Shown one piece after another: positions 43,162 to 52,065 of a DNA stretch of 60,975 nucleotides (positions are counted from its first letter, which is position 1; every line of letters starts with the position of its first letter). The position numbers were made by a program, and so were the translations under genes. The stretch is taken from positions 1 to 60,975 of the forward strand of contig JACOSC010000225.1 in the NCBI GenBank assembly GCA_016179055.1. Direction: 5' to 3'. The notes under the pieces are model-generated. The model ran no database searches and was not told where the DNA came from. It saw nothing but the letters and a program-made list of their open reading frames with translations. The stretch is from Acidobacteriota bacterium. Lineage in GTDB: Bacteria > Acidobacteriota > UBA6911 > JACOSC01.

Positions 43162-43656
43162 ATGAAAGAATTGCTGAGCGCATTAGTGAAATTTTGGATC
43201 GTACCTCCCCAGCAATGGCATCCATGGATTATTCATTTTCCGATTGCATTATTGGTGCTGGAGTTGGGATTCACTGTGTTGTTCTGGGTGAACCGCAAGC
43301 CGCAATACGCAGCGTGGTCGAAGAATTTGCTAACGATGACGCTGGTAACGATGCTCCTAGCGATGCTGGCAGGCGTTCACGACAGCGGGTTGGACCTGGG
43401 CTCTGGAAATCACTTTTTGCTCGGACTTCAGGATCGGTTGAAAAGCGCCTTTATATTTCACAGCAGTGTTACCGTGCACACGTGGCTAGCGCTGGTATTG
43501 TTTAGTGTCACCGCTGCGCGCTCTATCTGGCGAAAGTGGCAAGCGGAGAACGCGCTCAAAATGCCGCAAGCCTACGCGTATGGTGTGTTGTCTTTTATAA
43601 ATCTGTGGCTTCTGTTGGCCGCTGGACACGCAGGGAGTGTGGCGAATCATCGCTGA
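43162..43656 (+). CDS. DUF2231-like membrane protein
   Basis: About 164 residues, four predicted TM helices. The N-terminal HPWIIHFPIALLVLELGF, with two conserved His residues, is the hallmark of the DUF2231/YoaI-like 'HPxxxHFPI' family, often beside haem or thioredoxin genes. It may bind haem or metal. It is translationally coupled to the thioredoxin gene: a GTG at 43156 overlaps that gene's stop, and the ATG is at 43162. Confidence 0.7.
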   Translation: MKELLSALVKFWIVPPQQWHPWIIHFPIALLVLELGFTVLFWVNRKPQYAAWSKNLLTMTLVTMLLAMLAGVHDSGLDLGSGNHFLLGLQDRLKSAFIFHSSVTVHTWLALVLFSVTAARSIWRKWQAENALKMPQAYAYGVLSFINLWLLLAAGHAGSVANHR

Positions 43657-43785
43657 AAGGGCGAAACCGTCACTATTGTTGCCATCGTTCTAAACAGTAA
43701 TAGTAAGGCGAAAGAAAAAAATCCTCGCCTTTTAAACCCTATAGTAAAGACGTGGCCATCGCCCAGACACGACAGAGCCGACGCT
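43657..43785. terminator. Weak hairpin after the DUF2231-like gene
   Basis: AAGGCGA (43705-43711) pairs with TCGCCTT (43725-43731) around an A-rich 13-nt loop, followed by only three or four T. It may end the 37601-43656 operon. The surrounding bases hold no gene. Confidence 0.4.
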
Positions 43786-43789
43786 AATT

Positions 43790-43848
43790 ATGAGAGAACT
43801 TTAATCTTATTCTCATGGCCCTCTCATTTCTGTGTGCTAGGGTATAAT
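43790..43848 (+). promoter_or_regulatory. Second copy of the response-regulator box, promoter of the cytochrome operon
   Basis: TTCTCAT (43810-43816) and CTCTCAT (43821-43827), period 11 bp, preceded by inverted ATGAGA (43790-43795) and followed after exactly 15 bp by a perfect TATAAT (43843-43848). It matches the block at 37517-37576 almost base for base; TTTAATCTTATTCTCATGG is identical in both. The untranslated leader to the gene at 43970 would be about 115 nt. Confidence 0.75.
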
Positions 43849-43969
43849 TTCGTGAACGGATAATCGGTATAAAGAAAGGTCCGTCGGAAAACGGATAGGT
43901 GCCCAATAAATTACACGAAGCCACTAAAAGATAAATGTTGATAATTGAACGGTTACAGAGGACAGGTTA

Positions 43970-44509
43970 ATGCGCCATTCCAACATATGGTCCACGGTTT
44001 TGCTCTTGGGACTAGTTGTCAGTTGCCAAGACGATAAGATCAGACACTATAAGGTATCGAAGCTCGAAGCACCTGCCCTGCGTCAGGCGCATGGGCACTC
44101 CGCCTTGAGGTACACCGTTCCGGAAGGTTGGCAAGAGGAAGCCAATCCGGAAGGTATGCGAGCGGCAGCCTTCAAGATGGTCGATGGTAACCAAACGATC
44201 GAGATTACGATTGTGCCACTGTCTGGCTCCGCGGGAGGCTTGTTCCAGAATGTCAACCGTTGGCGCGGCCAAGTCGGTCTCGACCCAATCCGTGAGGACG
44301 AGCTGACCCAACAGATCAAACAGATCGACATTGCTGGTACCCGCGCTTCTTATATCGACCTCGGTGGTCCGGAACAACGGATACTCGCCGTTGTGCTTGT
44401 CCGAAACGACCAAACGTGGTTCTTCAAATTGCAAGGTCCGGCAGATTTAGTCGAGCGGCAAAAAGCCGCCTTTGAAGCTTTCGTCCGATCGGTGAAGTAT
44501 GACGCTTAA
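43970..44509 (+). CDS. Lipoprotein of the ResB/CcsA operon
   Basis: 179 residues with a lipobox LGLVVSC (Cys19). The mature part holds YTVPEGWQEE, NVNRWRGQVGLDPI and a C-terminal TWFFKLQGPADLVERQKAAFEAF. Proteins with this NVNRWRGQxGL pattern sit next to ResB/CcsA in Planctomycetota-like genomes as I recall, but their role is not established. It overlaps resB by 11 bp if resB starts at 44499, so the two are coupled. Confidence 0.75.
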   Translation: MRHSNIWSTVLLLGLVVSCQDDKIRHYKVSKLEAPALRQAHGHSALRYTVPEGWQEEANPEGMRAAAFKMVDGNQTIEITIVPLSGSAGGLFQNVNRWRGQVGLDPIREDELTQQIKQIDIAGTRASYIDLGGPEQRILAVVLVRNDQTWFFKLQGPADLVERQKAAFEAFVRSVKYDA

Positions 44510-45716
44510 AGAAAAGCACATGACCAAAGCAACCGCCCCGTCCGGCCTATGGATTGCCAAGAAAATGCTGAAACCGCTGGCCTCGCTCAAGTTGACGGTT
44601 GTGCTGTTGGCCATGGCCATCCTCCTCGTGTTCTGCGGTTCGCTGGCGCAGCGCTTTGAGGACAACTGGACGGTGGTCGGCACCTACTTTCGCACGGCAT
44701 TCGTGTGGATCCCGTTTCAGATCTTCTTCGTCAAGGAGATTCCAGGCGCCTTTCCCTTTTTCGGAGGATGGCTCATTGGAGGGGTTCTGCTGGTAAATGT
44801 GCTGGCCGCCCATGCTGTGCGGTTCAAGATGGCCTGGCCGCGCGCCGGAATCTTCCTGATTCACCTTGGGTTGATTGTAATGCTCTTGAGCGAGCTTTTC
44901 ACGGGATTGTTCGCAAGAGAAGGTAACATGACCATCGACATAGGGGGGACCTCGAATTACGTAGAGCACATGCATAGCGTCGAGCTAGCCATCGTTGATC
45001 CTTCGGACCGGAAGATGGACGATATCACGGTTATTCCCCAGTCGATCCTGAAGAAAGGAGGCAAGATTCGTCATGATCTGTTGCCGTTTGACATTATGGT
45101 GAAGAAGTACATGGTCAATTCGGGGATTCCAAAGGATCCGGCGTGGGTGCAAAACCCGGCGACCGCGGGGCAGGGACTTAAGACGGTGGTATTGGAGCGT
45201 CCGGGAGTGACCGGTACGGATTCCGAGCAGATGGTGGACATGCCCTCGGCATATGCAGAGCTTTTAAAAAAAGGTACGAGTGAATCACTGGGCACGTACC
45301 TCGTTTCGTTGTGGCTGGATCCACAGAAAGTAATGTTCGACGGCAAGACGTTCGAAATATCTCTTCGGTTCAAGAGGACGTATAAACCCTACTCCCTTCG
45401 CCTGAAAGAGTTTCGCCACGATAAATACATCGGGACGGACACGCCCAAGAACTTTTCGAGCTTGGTGCGCCTGGAGGATCCGTTGCGTAACGTCGACCGC
45501 GAAGTGCTGATTTATATGAACCACCCCCTGCGCTACGCCGGCGAAACGTTTTACCAGGCGTCCTTCAAACCGGATGATAGTGCCACCATCCTGCAGGTCG
45601 TGCGCAATCAGGGCTGGTTTATGCCCTACATCTCGTGCGCGATGGTGGTGATTGGGCTGCTGGCTCAGTTCGGTATCCACCTCTTCAAATTCTTGCGACG
45701 GAGGGCGGAGGCATGA
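44499..45716 (+). CDS. resB: Cytochrome c biogenesis protein ResB (Ccs1)
   Basis: 405 residues. TM helices near 25-45, 80-105 and 115-140, a large periplasmic domain (about 145-360) ending in EVLIYMNHPLRYAGETFYQASF, and a C-terminal TM (MPYISCAMVVIGLLAQFGIHLF). With CcsA it moves haem and attaches it to CXXCH apocytochromes in system II. Start at ATG 44499 (GGTGA upstream) or ATG 44520. It ends in ATGA overlap with the ccsA-type frame. Highly plausible supplier of haem to the pentahaem cytochrome encoded at 49635. Confidence 0.9.
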   Translation: MTLKEKHMTKATAPSGLWIAKKMLKPLASLKLTVVLLAMAILLVFCGSLAQRFEDNWTVVGTYFRTAFVWIPFQIFFVKEIPGAFPFFGGWLIGGVLLVNVLAAHAVRFKMAWPRAGIFLIHLGLIVMLLSELFTGLFAREGNMTIDIGGTSNYVEHMHSVELAIVDPSDRKMDDITVIPQSILKKGGKIRHDLLPFDIMVKKYMVNSGIPKDPAWVQNPATAGQGLKTVVLERPGVTGTDSEQMVDMPSAYAELLKKGTSESLGTYLVSLWLDPQKVMFDGKTFEISLRFKRTYKPYSLRLKEFRHDKYIGTDTPKNFSSLVRLEDPLRNVDREVLIYMNHPLRYAGETFYQASFKPDDSATILQVVRNQGWFMPYISCAMVVIGLLAQFGIHLFKFLRRRAEA

Positions 45717-46561
45717 GTCGATACTTTACTTGGATCGTCCTAGGCCTGGCTGCGTTTTATGTGATCGTGTCGATGGTACCCCCGCGCGATCCAGAGAACC
45801 AAATGCACCTACAGGAATTCGGAGCGATCCCGGTCGTCTATCAAGGCCGGGTCAAGCCGTTCGATACGCTGGTCCGCAACAGCCTGATGATGATCAGCGG
45901 CCGGCAGACGTATGTCGATCTTGCCGGCAGCCGGCAGCCGGCGATCGAATGGTTACTCGACGTGATGACCAGCCGGTTGCATCCAGGTGGAGCCGCCGAG
46001 AAAAAGAAGGTCTTTCGAATTGAAAATGATCAGGTATTGAATTTGCTGGGGTTGGAGGCGCGGCCTGGATTACTGTACGCGGTCGAGGAGTTCGTTGGCA
46101 AGATTGAGGATTTGGAGAAGGAAGCAACCCGTGCCAGAAAGCTTGAGTCCGGCCGGCGTGACCTGTTCGACAAGAAGGTGCTTGAGTTTGCTGAGAAACT
46201 GATGCTGCATATTCAGTTAGCGGATCTCGCAATCCCCCATGCGGTTCCACCCCAGTCGCCTCAAGGAGACTGGATGACGATTATCGACAAAGCGCACGAA
46301 GCTCAGCAGAAGGGCGAGGACAGCCCTGCCGTGCGTTCCCTCCTAACGATCCTTCAAGCCTATGCGGAGGGCAAGACCGAGCAGTTTAATAGTGAAGTGG
46401 CGCGGTATCGCAGAGAATTTGTCAGGCAAATGTCCGAAGCCCATGCTTCTGGCTTCGAGGTTTTTTTAACCACTTCCAGCCGTTTTACCAGTGCTCAATA
46501 CTATACGCCGTCGTGGGCCTCATGGCTTGCCTGGCGTGGCTGGGTTGGGCACAACCGCTGA
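45713..46561 (+). CDS. CcsA, N-terminal part (frameshifted from the next entry)
   Basis: Starts at the ATG overlapping the resB stop (MSRYFTWIVLGL, a TM helix). A soluble N-terminal domain follows: MHLQEFGAIPVVYQGRVKPFDTLVRNSLMMI, seen in extended CcsA proteins of PVC-like bacteria. The frame is lost at a run of seven T (46461-46467): after GFEV it continues FLTTSSRF to a stop at 46561. With eight T the codons would read VFFNHFQPFY and join the CcsA core without a break. So this is one ~568-residue protein, interrupted either by real slippage, a recent mutation or a homopolymer sequencing error. Confidence 0.8.
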   Translation: MSRYFTWIVLGLAAFYVIVSMVPPRDPENQMHLQEFGAIPVVYQGRVKPFDTLVRNSLMMISGRQTYVDLAGSRQPAIEWLLDVMTSRLHPGGAAEKKKVFRIENDQVLNLLGLEARPGLLYAVEEFVGKIEDLEKEATRARKLESGRRDLFDKKVLEFAEKLMLHIQLADLAIPHAVPPQSPQGDWMTIIDKAHEAQQKGEDSPAVRSLLTILQAYAEGKTEQFNSEVARYRREFVRQMSEAHASGFEVFLTTSSRFTSAQYYTPSWASWLAWRGWVGHNR

Positions 46562-47418
46562 GGCGCGCCGCGTTTTGGCTCGCGCTAGGAACGCTTGTCG
46601 TTCATACCTTCGCGTTGGGATCACGAATGTACCTACAGGGCCGTCCTCCAGTGACGAATTTGTATTCCTCTGCGGTGTTTATCGGTTGGGTGTTGGGTAT
46701 TTTGGCGTTGATCCTGGAAAAGTTGTATCGGGACGGTACCGGCACGCTTATGACTGCTGTGGGCGGTTTTCTCACCTTGATCCTAGCACACAACCTGGCC
46801 AGCGGAGGGGATACGTTGGAAATGATGCAGGCCGTGCTCGACACCAACTTCTGGCTGGCCACTCACGTCACCTGTATTACCATTGGCTATTCTTCCACCT
46901 TCTTGGCCGGGTTCCTCGGTATCTTGTTCATTCTCCGTGGCGTGTTTACGGCCTCGGTGGACAAGGAAGAATACAAGAAGCTCGGTCGAATGATTTACGG
47001 AATCCTTTGTTTCGCCACGCTCTTCAGTTTCACCGGTACCGTACTTGGAGGAATCTGGGCCGACCAATCTTGGGGGCGCTTTTGGGGTTGGGATACCAAG
47101 GAAAACGGCGCGCTAATCATCGTGCTGTGGAATGCGCTCATTCTGCATGCGCGTTGGGGCGGACTGGTACAACAGCGGGGCATCGCCGTCATGTCCGTTT
47201 TTGGCAATGTCGTCACTTCATGGTCATGGTTCGGTGTCAACCTGTTGAGCGTGGGCCTGCATTCCTACGGCTTTATGAGCGGCGCCGTGTTCTGGCTGGT
47301 CATGTTCGTTATCAGTCAGCTCGCGGTAATGGGGCTAGGAATGCTGCCGCCTCGTTTGTGGCGCAGCCTGGAGACGCTCGAAACCAAGCACGTACCCGAG
47401 GAAGCGACGACTCACTAA
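46513..47418 (+). CDS. ccsA: CcsA/ResC, haem-handling core
   Basis: Membrane protein of the cytochrome c synthetase. The haem-binding WWD motif is clear (WGRFWGWDTKENGALI), with conserved periplasmic/membrane His residues in SYGFMSG and GRPPVTNLYSS regions and about eight TM helices. The in-frame ATG at 46513 is probably not the real start; the protein most likely begins at 45713 and enters this frame through the T run at 46461. As annotated alone it is 301 residues and lacks the first TM segments. It follows resB directly. Confidence 0.88.
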   Translation: MGLMACLAWLGWAQPLRRAAFWLALGTLVVHTFALGSRMYLQGRPPVTNLYSSAVFIGWVLGILALILEKLYRDGTGTLMTAVGGFLTLILAHNLASGGDTLEMMQAVLDTNFWLATHVTCITIGYSSTFLAGFLGILFILRGVFTASVDKEEYKKLGRMIYGILCFATLFSFTGTVLGGIWADQSWGRFWGWDTKENGALIIVLWNALILHARWGGLVQQRGIAVMSVFGNVVTSWSWFGVNLLSVGLHSYGFMSGAVFWLVMFVISQLAVMGLGMLPPRLWRSLETLETKHVPEEATTH

Positions 47419-47519
47419 CGGAGCTATAAATAGAAACATCAGGGAAACGGATTGGAACCAATGTAAACAGCGTAATAGCCGGTAACTTGGGTTAATTAAA
47501 TCATAGAGAGGAGCCAACT

Positions 47520-48470
47520 ATGAAAACCAATCGAGTGATGCTCTTGGGAGGGTGTGTCGCATTCATGCTAGCCACCCTACGGATTGGCCTAGCTTTGGAG
47601 GAAAAGTCCCGCGCGTCGGCGCCTCGCATAGCCAACGCTGATAGCCCGGCCGATAAACTGGACACGGCCAAAATCGAACAGCTCACGGGCGCCAAGGGCA
47701 GCTACAACGAGAGGGAAAGAGTGTTTAAAGTCAATTTACCGCGCACGGATTTGCAAGTGACCGTGGCCGGCGTGAAGATGACCCCGCCCATGGGCCTGAC
47801 CTCTTGGGCCGCTTTCATGAAAGCCGGCCATCAAACCATGGTCATGGGGGATCAGGTCGTCCTCGAAGATCAGGTGAACCCCGTGATGGACGTGGCGCTG
47901 CAAAATGGGCTGGAAGTTACCGCGTTGCACAACCACTTCTTCTGGGAGTCGCAACGCGTGATGTTCATGCACATCGGCGGAATGGGGGACACGGTGAAAC
48001 TGGCTACGGCAATAGGGAAAGTGTTCGCCAAAATAAAAGAGACCAGCGGCGGCAAAGGTCCCGTGCCGCGTGCGAGTCTCGACCCGGCAAAGACCTCGCT
48101 GGATCCACAGAAGATCATGAGCGCCATCGAGACCAAAGGCGAGTTGGCCAACGGCGTGTATAAGCTCACTCTCGGTCGAACGACGAAAATGCACGGCCAC
48201 GAAGTTGGCAACACCATGGGTGTAAATACCTGGGCGGCCTTCGTGGGCAGTGATGACCAGGCGATGGTCGATGGCGATTTTGCCATGCTCGAGGAGGAAC
48301 TGCAGCCTGTACTTAAAGCCTTACGCCGTGCGGGAATCTACATTGTAGCGATCCACAACCACATGACGATGGAGTCGCCGCGTATGGTCTTTCTCCACTA
48401 CTGGGGCGTCGGGACGACGACAGCCCTGGCCCGGGGGTTAAAAGCGGCGCTGGATGCGCAGAAGAAATAA
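47520..48470 (+). CDS. Tandem DUF1259 exported protein
   Basis: 316 residues: signal peptide (VMLLGGCVAFMLATLRIGLA) then two copies of the DUF1259/LppY-LpqO domain. Each copy has a GVNTWAAF/GLTSWAAF strand and a His-rich segment: LHNHFFWESQRVMFMHIGG and IHNHMTMESPRMVFLHYWG. The repeated HNH...E...H pattern suggests metal binding. Function of the family is unknown. GAGGAG lies seven bases before the ATG. Its place between ccsA and the ABC genes suggests a periplasmic role with the operon's metal or cytochrome function. Confidence 0.85.
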   Translation: MKTNRVMLLGGCVAFMLATLRIGLALEEKSRASAPRIANADSPADKLDTAKIEQLTGAKGSYNERERVFKVNLPRTDLQVTVAGVKMTPPMGLTSWAAFMKAGHQTMVMGDQVVLEDQVNPVMDVALQNGLEVTALHNHFFWESQRVMFMHIGGMGDTVKLATAIGKVFAKIKETSGGKGPVPRASLDPAKTSLDPQKIMSAIETKGELANGVYKLTLGRTTKMHGHEVGNTMGVNTWAAFVGSDDQAMVDGDFAMLEEELQPVLKALRRAGIYIVAIHNHMTMESPRMVFLHYWGVGTTTALARGLKAALDAQKK

Positions 48471-48518
48471 CCGAACACCGTATGCGTGATCTCATAATGA
48501 AAAGAATGACGGAGGATT

Positions 48519-49586
48519 ATGACGAAGAAGCGTAATTCCTATCCCTGGACGTTTATAGGCTTGGCGTTGGGCGTGGCGGCCGTGGTCACCGCGTGCGGGG
48601 GTCCGCGGCAGAACAGTACCGAGAGCCGCCAAATGGGCGAAGAGGCAGGCGAGGTTGTGATCTACGTCTCAGAAGATCGCGTCTTTGCCGAGCCGGTGTT
48701 GCAAGAATTTGAACGACGGATGGGCCTCCGCGTAAAAGCCGTCTATGATACCGAAGAGACCAAATCGACCGGCTTGGCCAATCGTCTACTGGCCGAAAAG
48801 AATCGACCACAGGCCGACGCCTTCTGGAGCAACGAGCCGGTACGGACCATTATGCTCAAGCGCAATGGCGTGTTGGCGCCTTATGCGTCACCCAACGCTG
48901 CCGTCATTCCTGGGGAATTCAAAGATCCGGAAGGCTACTGGACAGGCTTCGCCGTGCGTAGCCGCGTCATCGTCTATAACACAAAGCTCGTCAAACCAAC
49001 AGAAGCGCCCCAATCCATGTTCGATCTGACGGATGCCCGATGGAAGGGTCAAGTAGCCATGGCCGATCCCCGCTTCGGCTCCACATCATTCCATGCGGCC
49101 GTTCTCTTCGTCGTGTTGGGGGACGAGCGTGCCTCAAAGTACTTTAGCGATCTGAGGGTCAACGATATCAAAATCGTGGATGGCAACTCCGTCGTCCGGC
49201 AGATGGTCTCGCGCGGCGAAGTCAAAATAGGTTGGACGGACACCGATGACGTGTTGGTAGCCAAGAAAGCCGGCGAGCCGGTCGAAATGGTCTATACGGA
49301 TCAGCAGGGGCTGGGCGTACCCATCCTGCCCAATATGGTCTCGCTGATTAAAGGGGGACCCCATCCCAAGAACGGTCAGAAGCTGATCGATTACTTGCTC
49401 AGTCCGGAGGTGGAGCGCATGCTGGCCCAATCGGAGGCCGGACAGATGCCTCTGCACACGGGGGTCGAGGTCCCGCCTTACGTACGACCGGTGGGTTCGC
49501 TTAAACCGATGACATTCGATTATGCGGCGCCGGCCGCGCGCGTTGAGGCGGTCGTCCGCCGGCTACAAGGGATTTTGAAATTATAA
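48519..49586 (+). CDS. ABC-transporter substrate-binding lipoprotein (FbpA/FutA-like fold)
   Basis: 355 residues with lipobox VTAC (Cys28). The body is a family 1 periplasmic binding protein: VVIYVSEDRVFAEPVLQEFE, then ARWKGQVAMADPRFGS and IDYLLSPEVERMLAQSEAG. Iron-binding FbpA proteins carry a Tyr-Tyr pair late in the sequence; here that region reads IGWTDTDDVLVAKKAG with no YY, so ferric iron may not be the ligand. Its permease and ATPase follow at 52066 and 53684, with a cytochrome and a propeller gene inserted between. Confidence 0.86.
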   Translation: MTKKRNSYPWTFIGLALGVAAVVTACGGPRQNSTESRQMGEEAGEVVIYVSEDRVFAEPVLQEFERRMGLRVKAVYDTEETKSTGLANRLLAEKNRPQADAFWSNEPVRTIMLKRNGVLAPYASPNAAVIPGEFKDPEGYWTGFAVRSRVIVYNTKLVKPTEAPQSMFDLTDARWKGQVAMADPRFGSTSFHAAVLFVVLGDERASKYFSDLRVNDIKIVDGNSVVRQMVSRGEVKIGWTDTDDVLVAKKAGEPVEMVYTDQQGLGVPILPNMVSLIKGGPHPKNGQKLIDYLLSPEVERMLAQSEAGQMPLHTGVEVPPYVRPVGSLKPMTFDYAAPAARVEAVVRRLQGILKL

Positions 49587-49634
49587 AAAGCGGGATGGAC
49601 TATAACGGGGCATGAATCACGAAATCTAACCATC

Positions 49635-51032
49635 ATGGAAAGGCGGGCGTGTATGGAATACGAATGCTCAGGAAATGCAAAAGGGGATCCCCGCGTCGTT
49701 CGGAGTCGTAGGGTACGGTTGCTGACGAAGATAGTGTCGTTATGGCTGATCATGCTATGGCTTGTGCTCGCGCTCGGCGCCGAACGTCAAGAGAGACACC
49801 CCTCATCGAATTCGGCACGGCCACCGGTAAATGGCCCCACCGCACCGGATTTTCCGCTGGGCACCGCGACGCCCTCGCAACTCTGTGGAACATGCCATGA
49901 GGCCATCTATCGAGAGTTTGCCATGGGATTTGGCAGCGATTTAAAATACAAGTCGATCATCTACCAATCGCCCCAAGACAAGATGCTGACGGTTCCGGCG
50001 CAGGTCTCCTCCACGGCCACTCTACACGCGCTTTCTGGATTGGACCCGTTTCCGGTCCATGCCCGGGGCGTTGAGGAGAAGGGGGAGTCGTGCAATGCCT
50101 GTCATTTCCCGGAAGCTTTCGATATACCGGACCTTGAGCGGGTTGAGATCGCCAAACCGAAGGCCCGCCCAAGGGAGCAAGAGGCCGCCGGATTGACCTG
50201 TGCCAGTTGTCACCTAACGCCGGACGGAAAAATTCGTGGGCCCTATGAGGTCGAGGCGCCGCACCAAACCGTCGCCGATCCGAAAATGCGAACTTCGGCC
50301 ATGTGCGCCTACTGTCACGCCATGGGGGAACGTGTGGTTGGAAAACAGACACAGACCTTTCTGGAATGGCGGGAAGACTTTTACAAGCCGGGACTCGGCC
50401 GCCAGCATTGCCAGGACTGCCACATGCCGCGAACCCTTCGCAAGTCGTCCGACTTCGAGGTTCCGGTCCGCGCGGTGGCCAGACATCTGTGGACCGGGGG
50501 GCACTCGACACAACGCCTGCGGACGGCGCTGAACTTGGTGATTGTTCAAGCGGAGGAGGGACGACCGGACCTTGAGTTTCATGCCATCAACATTGGCGCC
50601 GGTCATTCCGTGCCGACCGGCTCCAACCGCAGGTCAGTTTATTTGAAAGCCGAGGTGGTCAGCCGCGGAGGGAAGATCCTGGCGAGCCGGGAATGGATGT
50701 TCGCCCCGTGGTACGGCGATCGCCCGGATGATCGAACTTTTTTGGAAGAAGACAAGAAGCGTCCCGATGCTGTGGCGGCTCTGCAAGCCGACGCGCAGGG
50801 GCCGCATGAGGCGCCGATCCGGGCCGGAGAAGAGCGTGTCTTGACTTGGGCGCCGAAGCTAAAGACCGGTAAGTATACCGTGCGAGCCCGGCTCATCTAT
50901 GACTTGAATCGGTACAACGACCGGGCGTTCGCCGGTGACCAGACGGAGCTTTATTTTATTTCCCTTTCCGTTTATGTGAAAGGACGCTGGACGCTCATAG
51001 AGCAAAGGAGGCGTTGTGAGGACACAAAATAG
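49635..51032 (+). CDS. Exported pentahaem c-type cytochrome
   Basis: 465 residues. A signal anchor (about 30-48, IVSLWLIMLWLVLALG) is followed by five CXXCH motifs: Cys84-His88, Cys153-His157, Cys189-His193, Cys224-His228 and Cys259-His263, then a haem-free C-terminal domain (about 285-455) of beta type. This resembles cytochrome c554/NrfH-related and multihaem 'CXXCH doubled' electron carriers. It would need the ResB/CcsA system of the same operon. The exact redox partner is unknown. The end overlaps the propeller gene by 17 bp. Confidence 0.88.
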   Translation: MERRACMEYECSGNAKGDPRVVRSRRVRLLTKIVSLWLIMLWLVLALGAERQERHPSSNSARPPVNGPTAPDFPLGTATPSQLCGTCHEAIYREFAMGFGSDLKYKSIIYQSPQDKMLTVPAQVSSTATLHALSGLDPFPVHARGVEEKGESCNACHFPEAFDIPDLERVEIAKPKARPREQEAAGLTCASCHLTPDGKIRGPYEVEAPHQTVADPKMRTSAMCAYCHAMGERVVGKQTQTFLEWREDFYKPGLGRQHCQDCHMPRTLRKSSDFEVPVRAVARHLWTGGHSTQRLRTALNLVIVQAEEGRPDLEFHAINIGAGHSVPTGSNRRSVYLKAEVVSRGGKILASREWMFAPWYGDRPDDRTFLEEDKKRPDAVAALQADAQGPHEAPIRAGEERVLTWAPKLKTGKYTVRARLIYDLNRYNDRAFAGDQTELYFISLSVYVKGRWTLIEQRRRCEDTK

Positions 51033-52029
51033 GCTCGCCATTCTAATTTCAGCTATGGGCTTGGCCCTGCCGCTGGGAACGCTCCGTGGAGCGGAGCCAT
51101 CGCACTCGGCCGAGGTGGTTTATGTCACAAACTTCGATGACAATTTCACCACAGTCATTGATGTACGTACGAACCGCAAGGTAGCTGATATCCGTACGGG
51201 TATCAAGACGCATGGCGTCGCGTGGACACGCGACGGTCGTAAAGTGTATGCCAGTAGCGAAGGGGACAACAACGTGTCGGTCATTAATACCGCCACCCAT
51301 CGCGTGATGACCACCATCCGTGTAGGAAGCCAGCCCAATCAGCTCTGTAGCAGTCGTGACGGTCAAGCCATCTACGTCACGAATAATGGTAGCGCGACGG
51401 TATCGGTGATTGATACTTCAACCGATCAAGTGGTGACTACTATCCCTGTCGGGCGTAATCCGCATATCGCCTATGCGGCGCCCGACGGTCGCCATGTCTT
51501 CATCACGAGCGAAGGCGATAATAAGATTTCGATCATCGATCATAAGAGCCGGAGCTTGATCGGCGAGATCCCAGTTTTCGGGTTTCCGCGCGTCATGGCC
51601 GTGTCACCGGATAGCCGGTGGATTTATCTTACGCTTCGCTGGCTAAACGGCATAGCCGTGATCGACACCGAAGCGCGTAAGGTGGTTGCGGCACTGGATC
51701 TCGGCTTACCCATTTTCTCCAACGAAGGCAAAGCGGCTCACGGTTCCGGACTCTCACCCGATGGGAGATACCTCTACTTGGCGAGTCAAATTCTCAATGC
51801 CGTTTTCGTCATCGATACCTCCAGTCTGAAGGTTTTGCGCAGCATTCCCGTTGGGCTCGATCCGAACTGGATCGACTTCACGGCGGACGGCCGATATGCC
51901 TACGTGAGCAACACAGCTTCGAACGATGTTTCGGTGATTGATACCGCGGCTGGAAAAGTGATCTCTACCATCGCGGTAGGGAAGAGTCCCAAACGGTTAG
52001 TGGTTGCTCGGATCACCACCGGAAACTAA
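51016..52029 (+). CDS. YVTN beta-propeller protein, exported
   Basis: 337 residues. GTG start at 51016, supported by AAAGGAGG six bases upstream. Signal peptide (LAILISAMGLALPLGTLRG) then about seven propeller blades with the repeated pattern YVTNxxxxTVSVID (VYVTNFDDNF, IYVTNNGSATVSVID, VFITSEGDNKISIID, AYVSNTASNDVSVID). Such propellers often accompany periplasmic oxidoreductases or cytochromes, either as a scaffold or as a substrate- or haem-binding module. The overlap with the cytochrome gene supports a joint function. Confidence 0.9.
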   Translation: MRTQNRLAILISAMGLALPLGTLRGAEPSHSAEVVYVTNFDDNFTTVIDVRTNRKVADIRTGIKTHGVAWTRDGRKVYASSEGDNNVSVINTATHRVMTTIRVGSQPNQLCSSRDGQAIYVTNNGSATVSVIDTSTDQVVTTIPVGRNPHIAYAAPDGRHVFITSEGDNKISIIDHKSRSLIGEIPVFGFPRVMAVSPDSRWIYLTLRWLNGIAVIDTEARKVVAALDLGLPIFSNEGKAAHGSGLSPDGRYLYLASQILNAVFVIDTSSLKVLRSIPVGLDPNWIDFTADGRYAYVSNTASNDVSVIDTAAGKVISTIAVGKSPKRLVVARITTGN

Positions 52030-52065
52030 AAGAGAATCGTTAGAGCAATCACTTATGGTGTTTAA

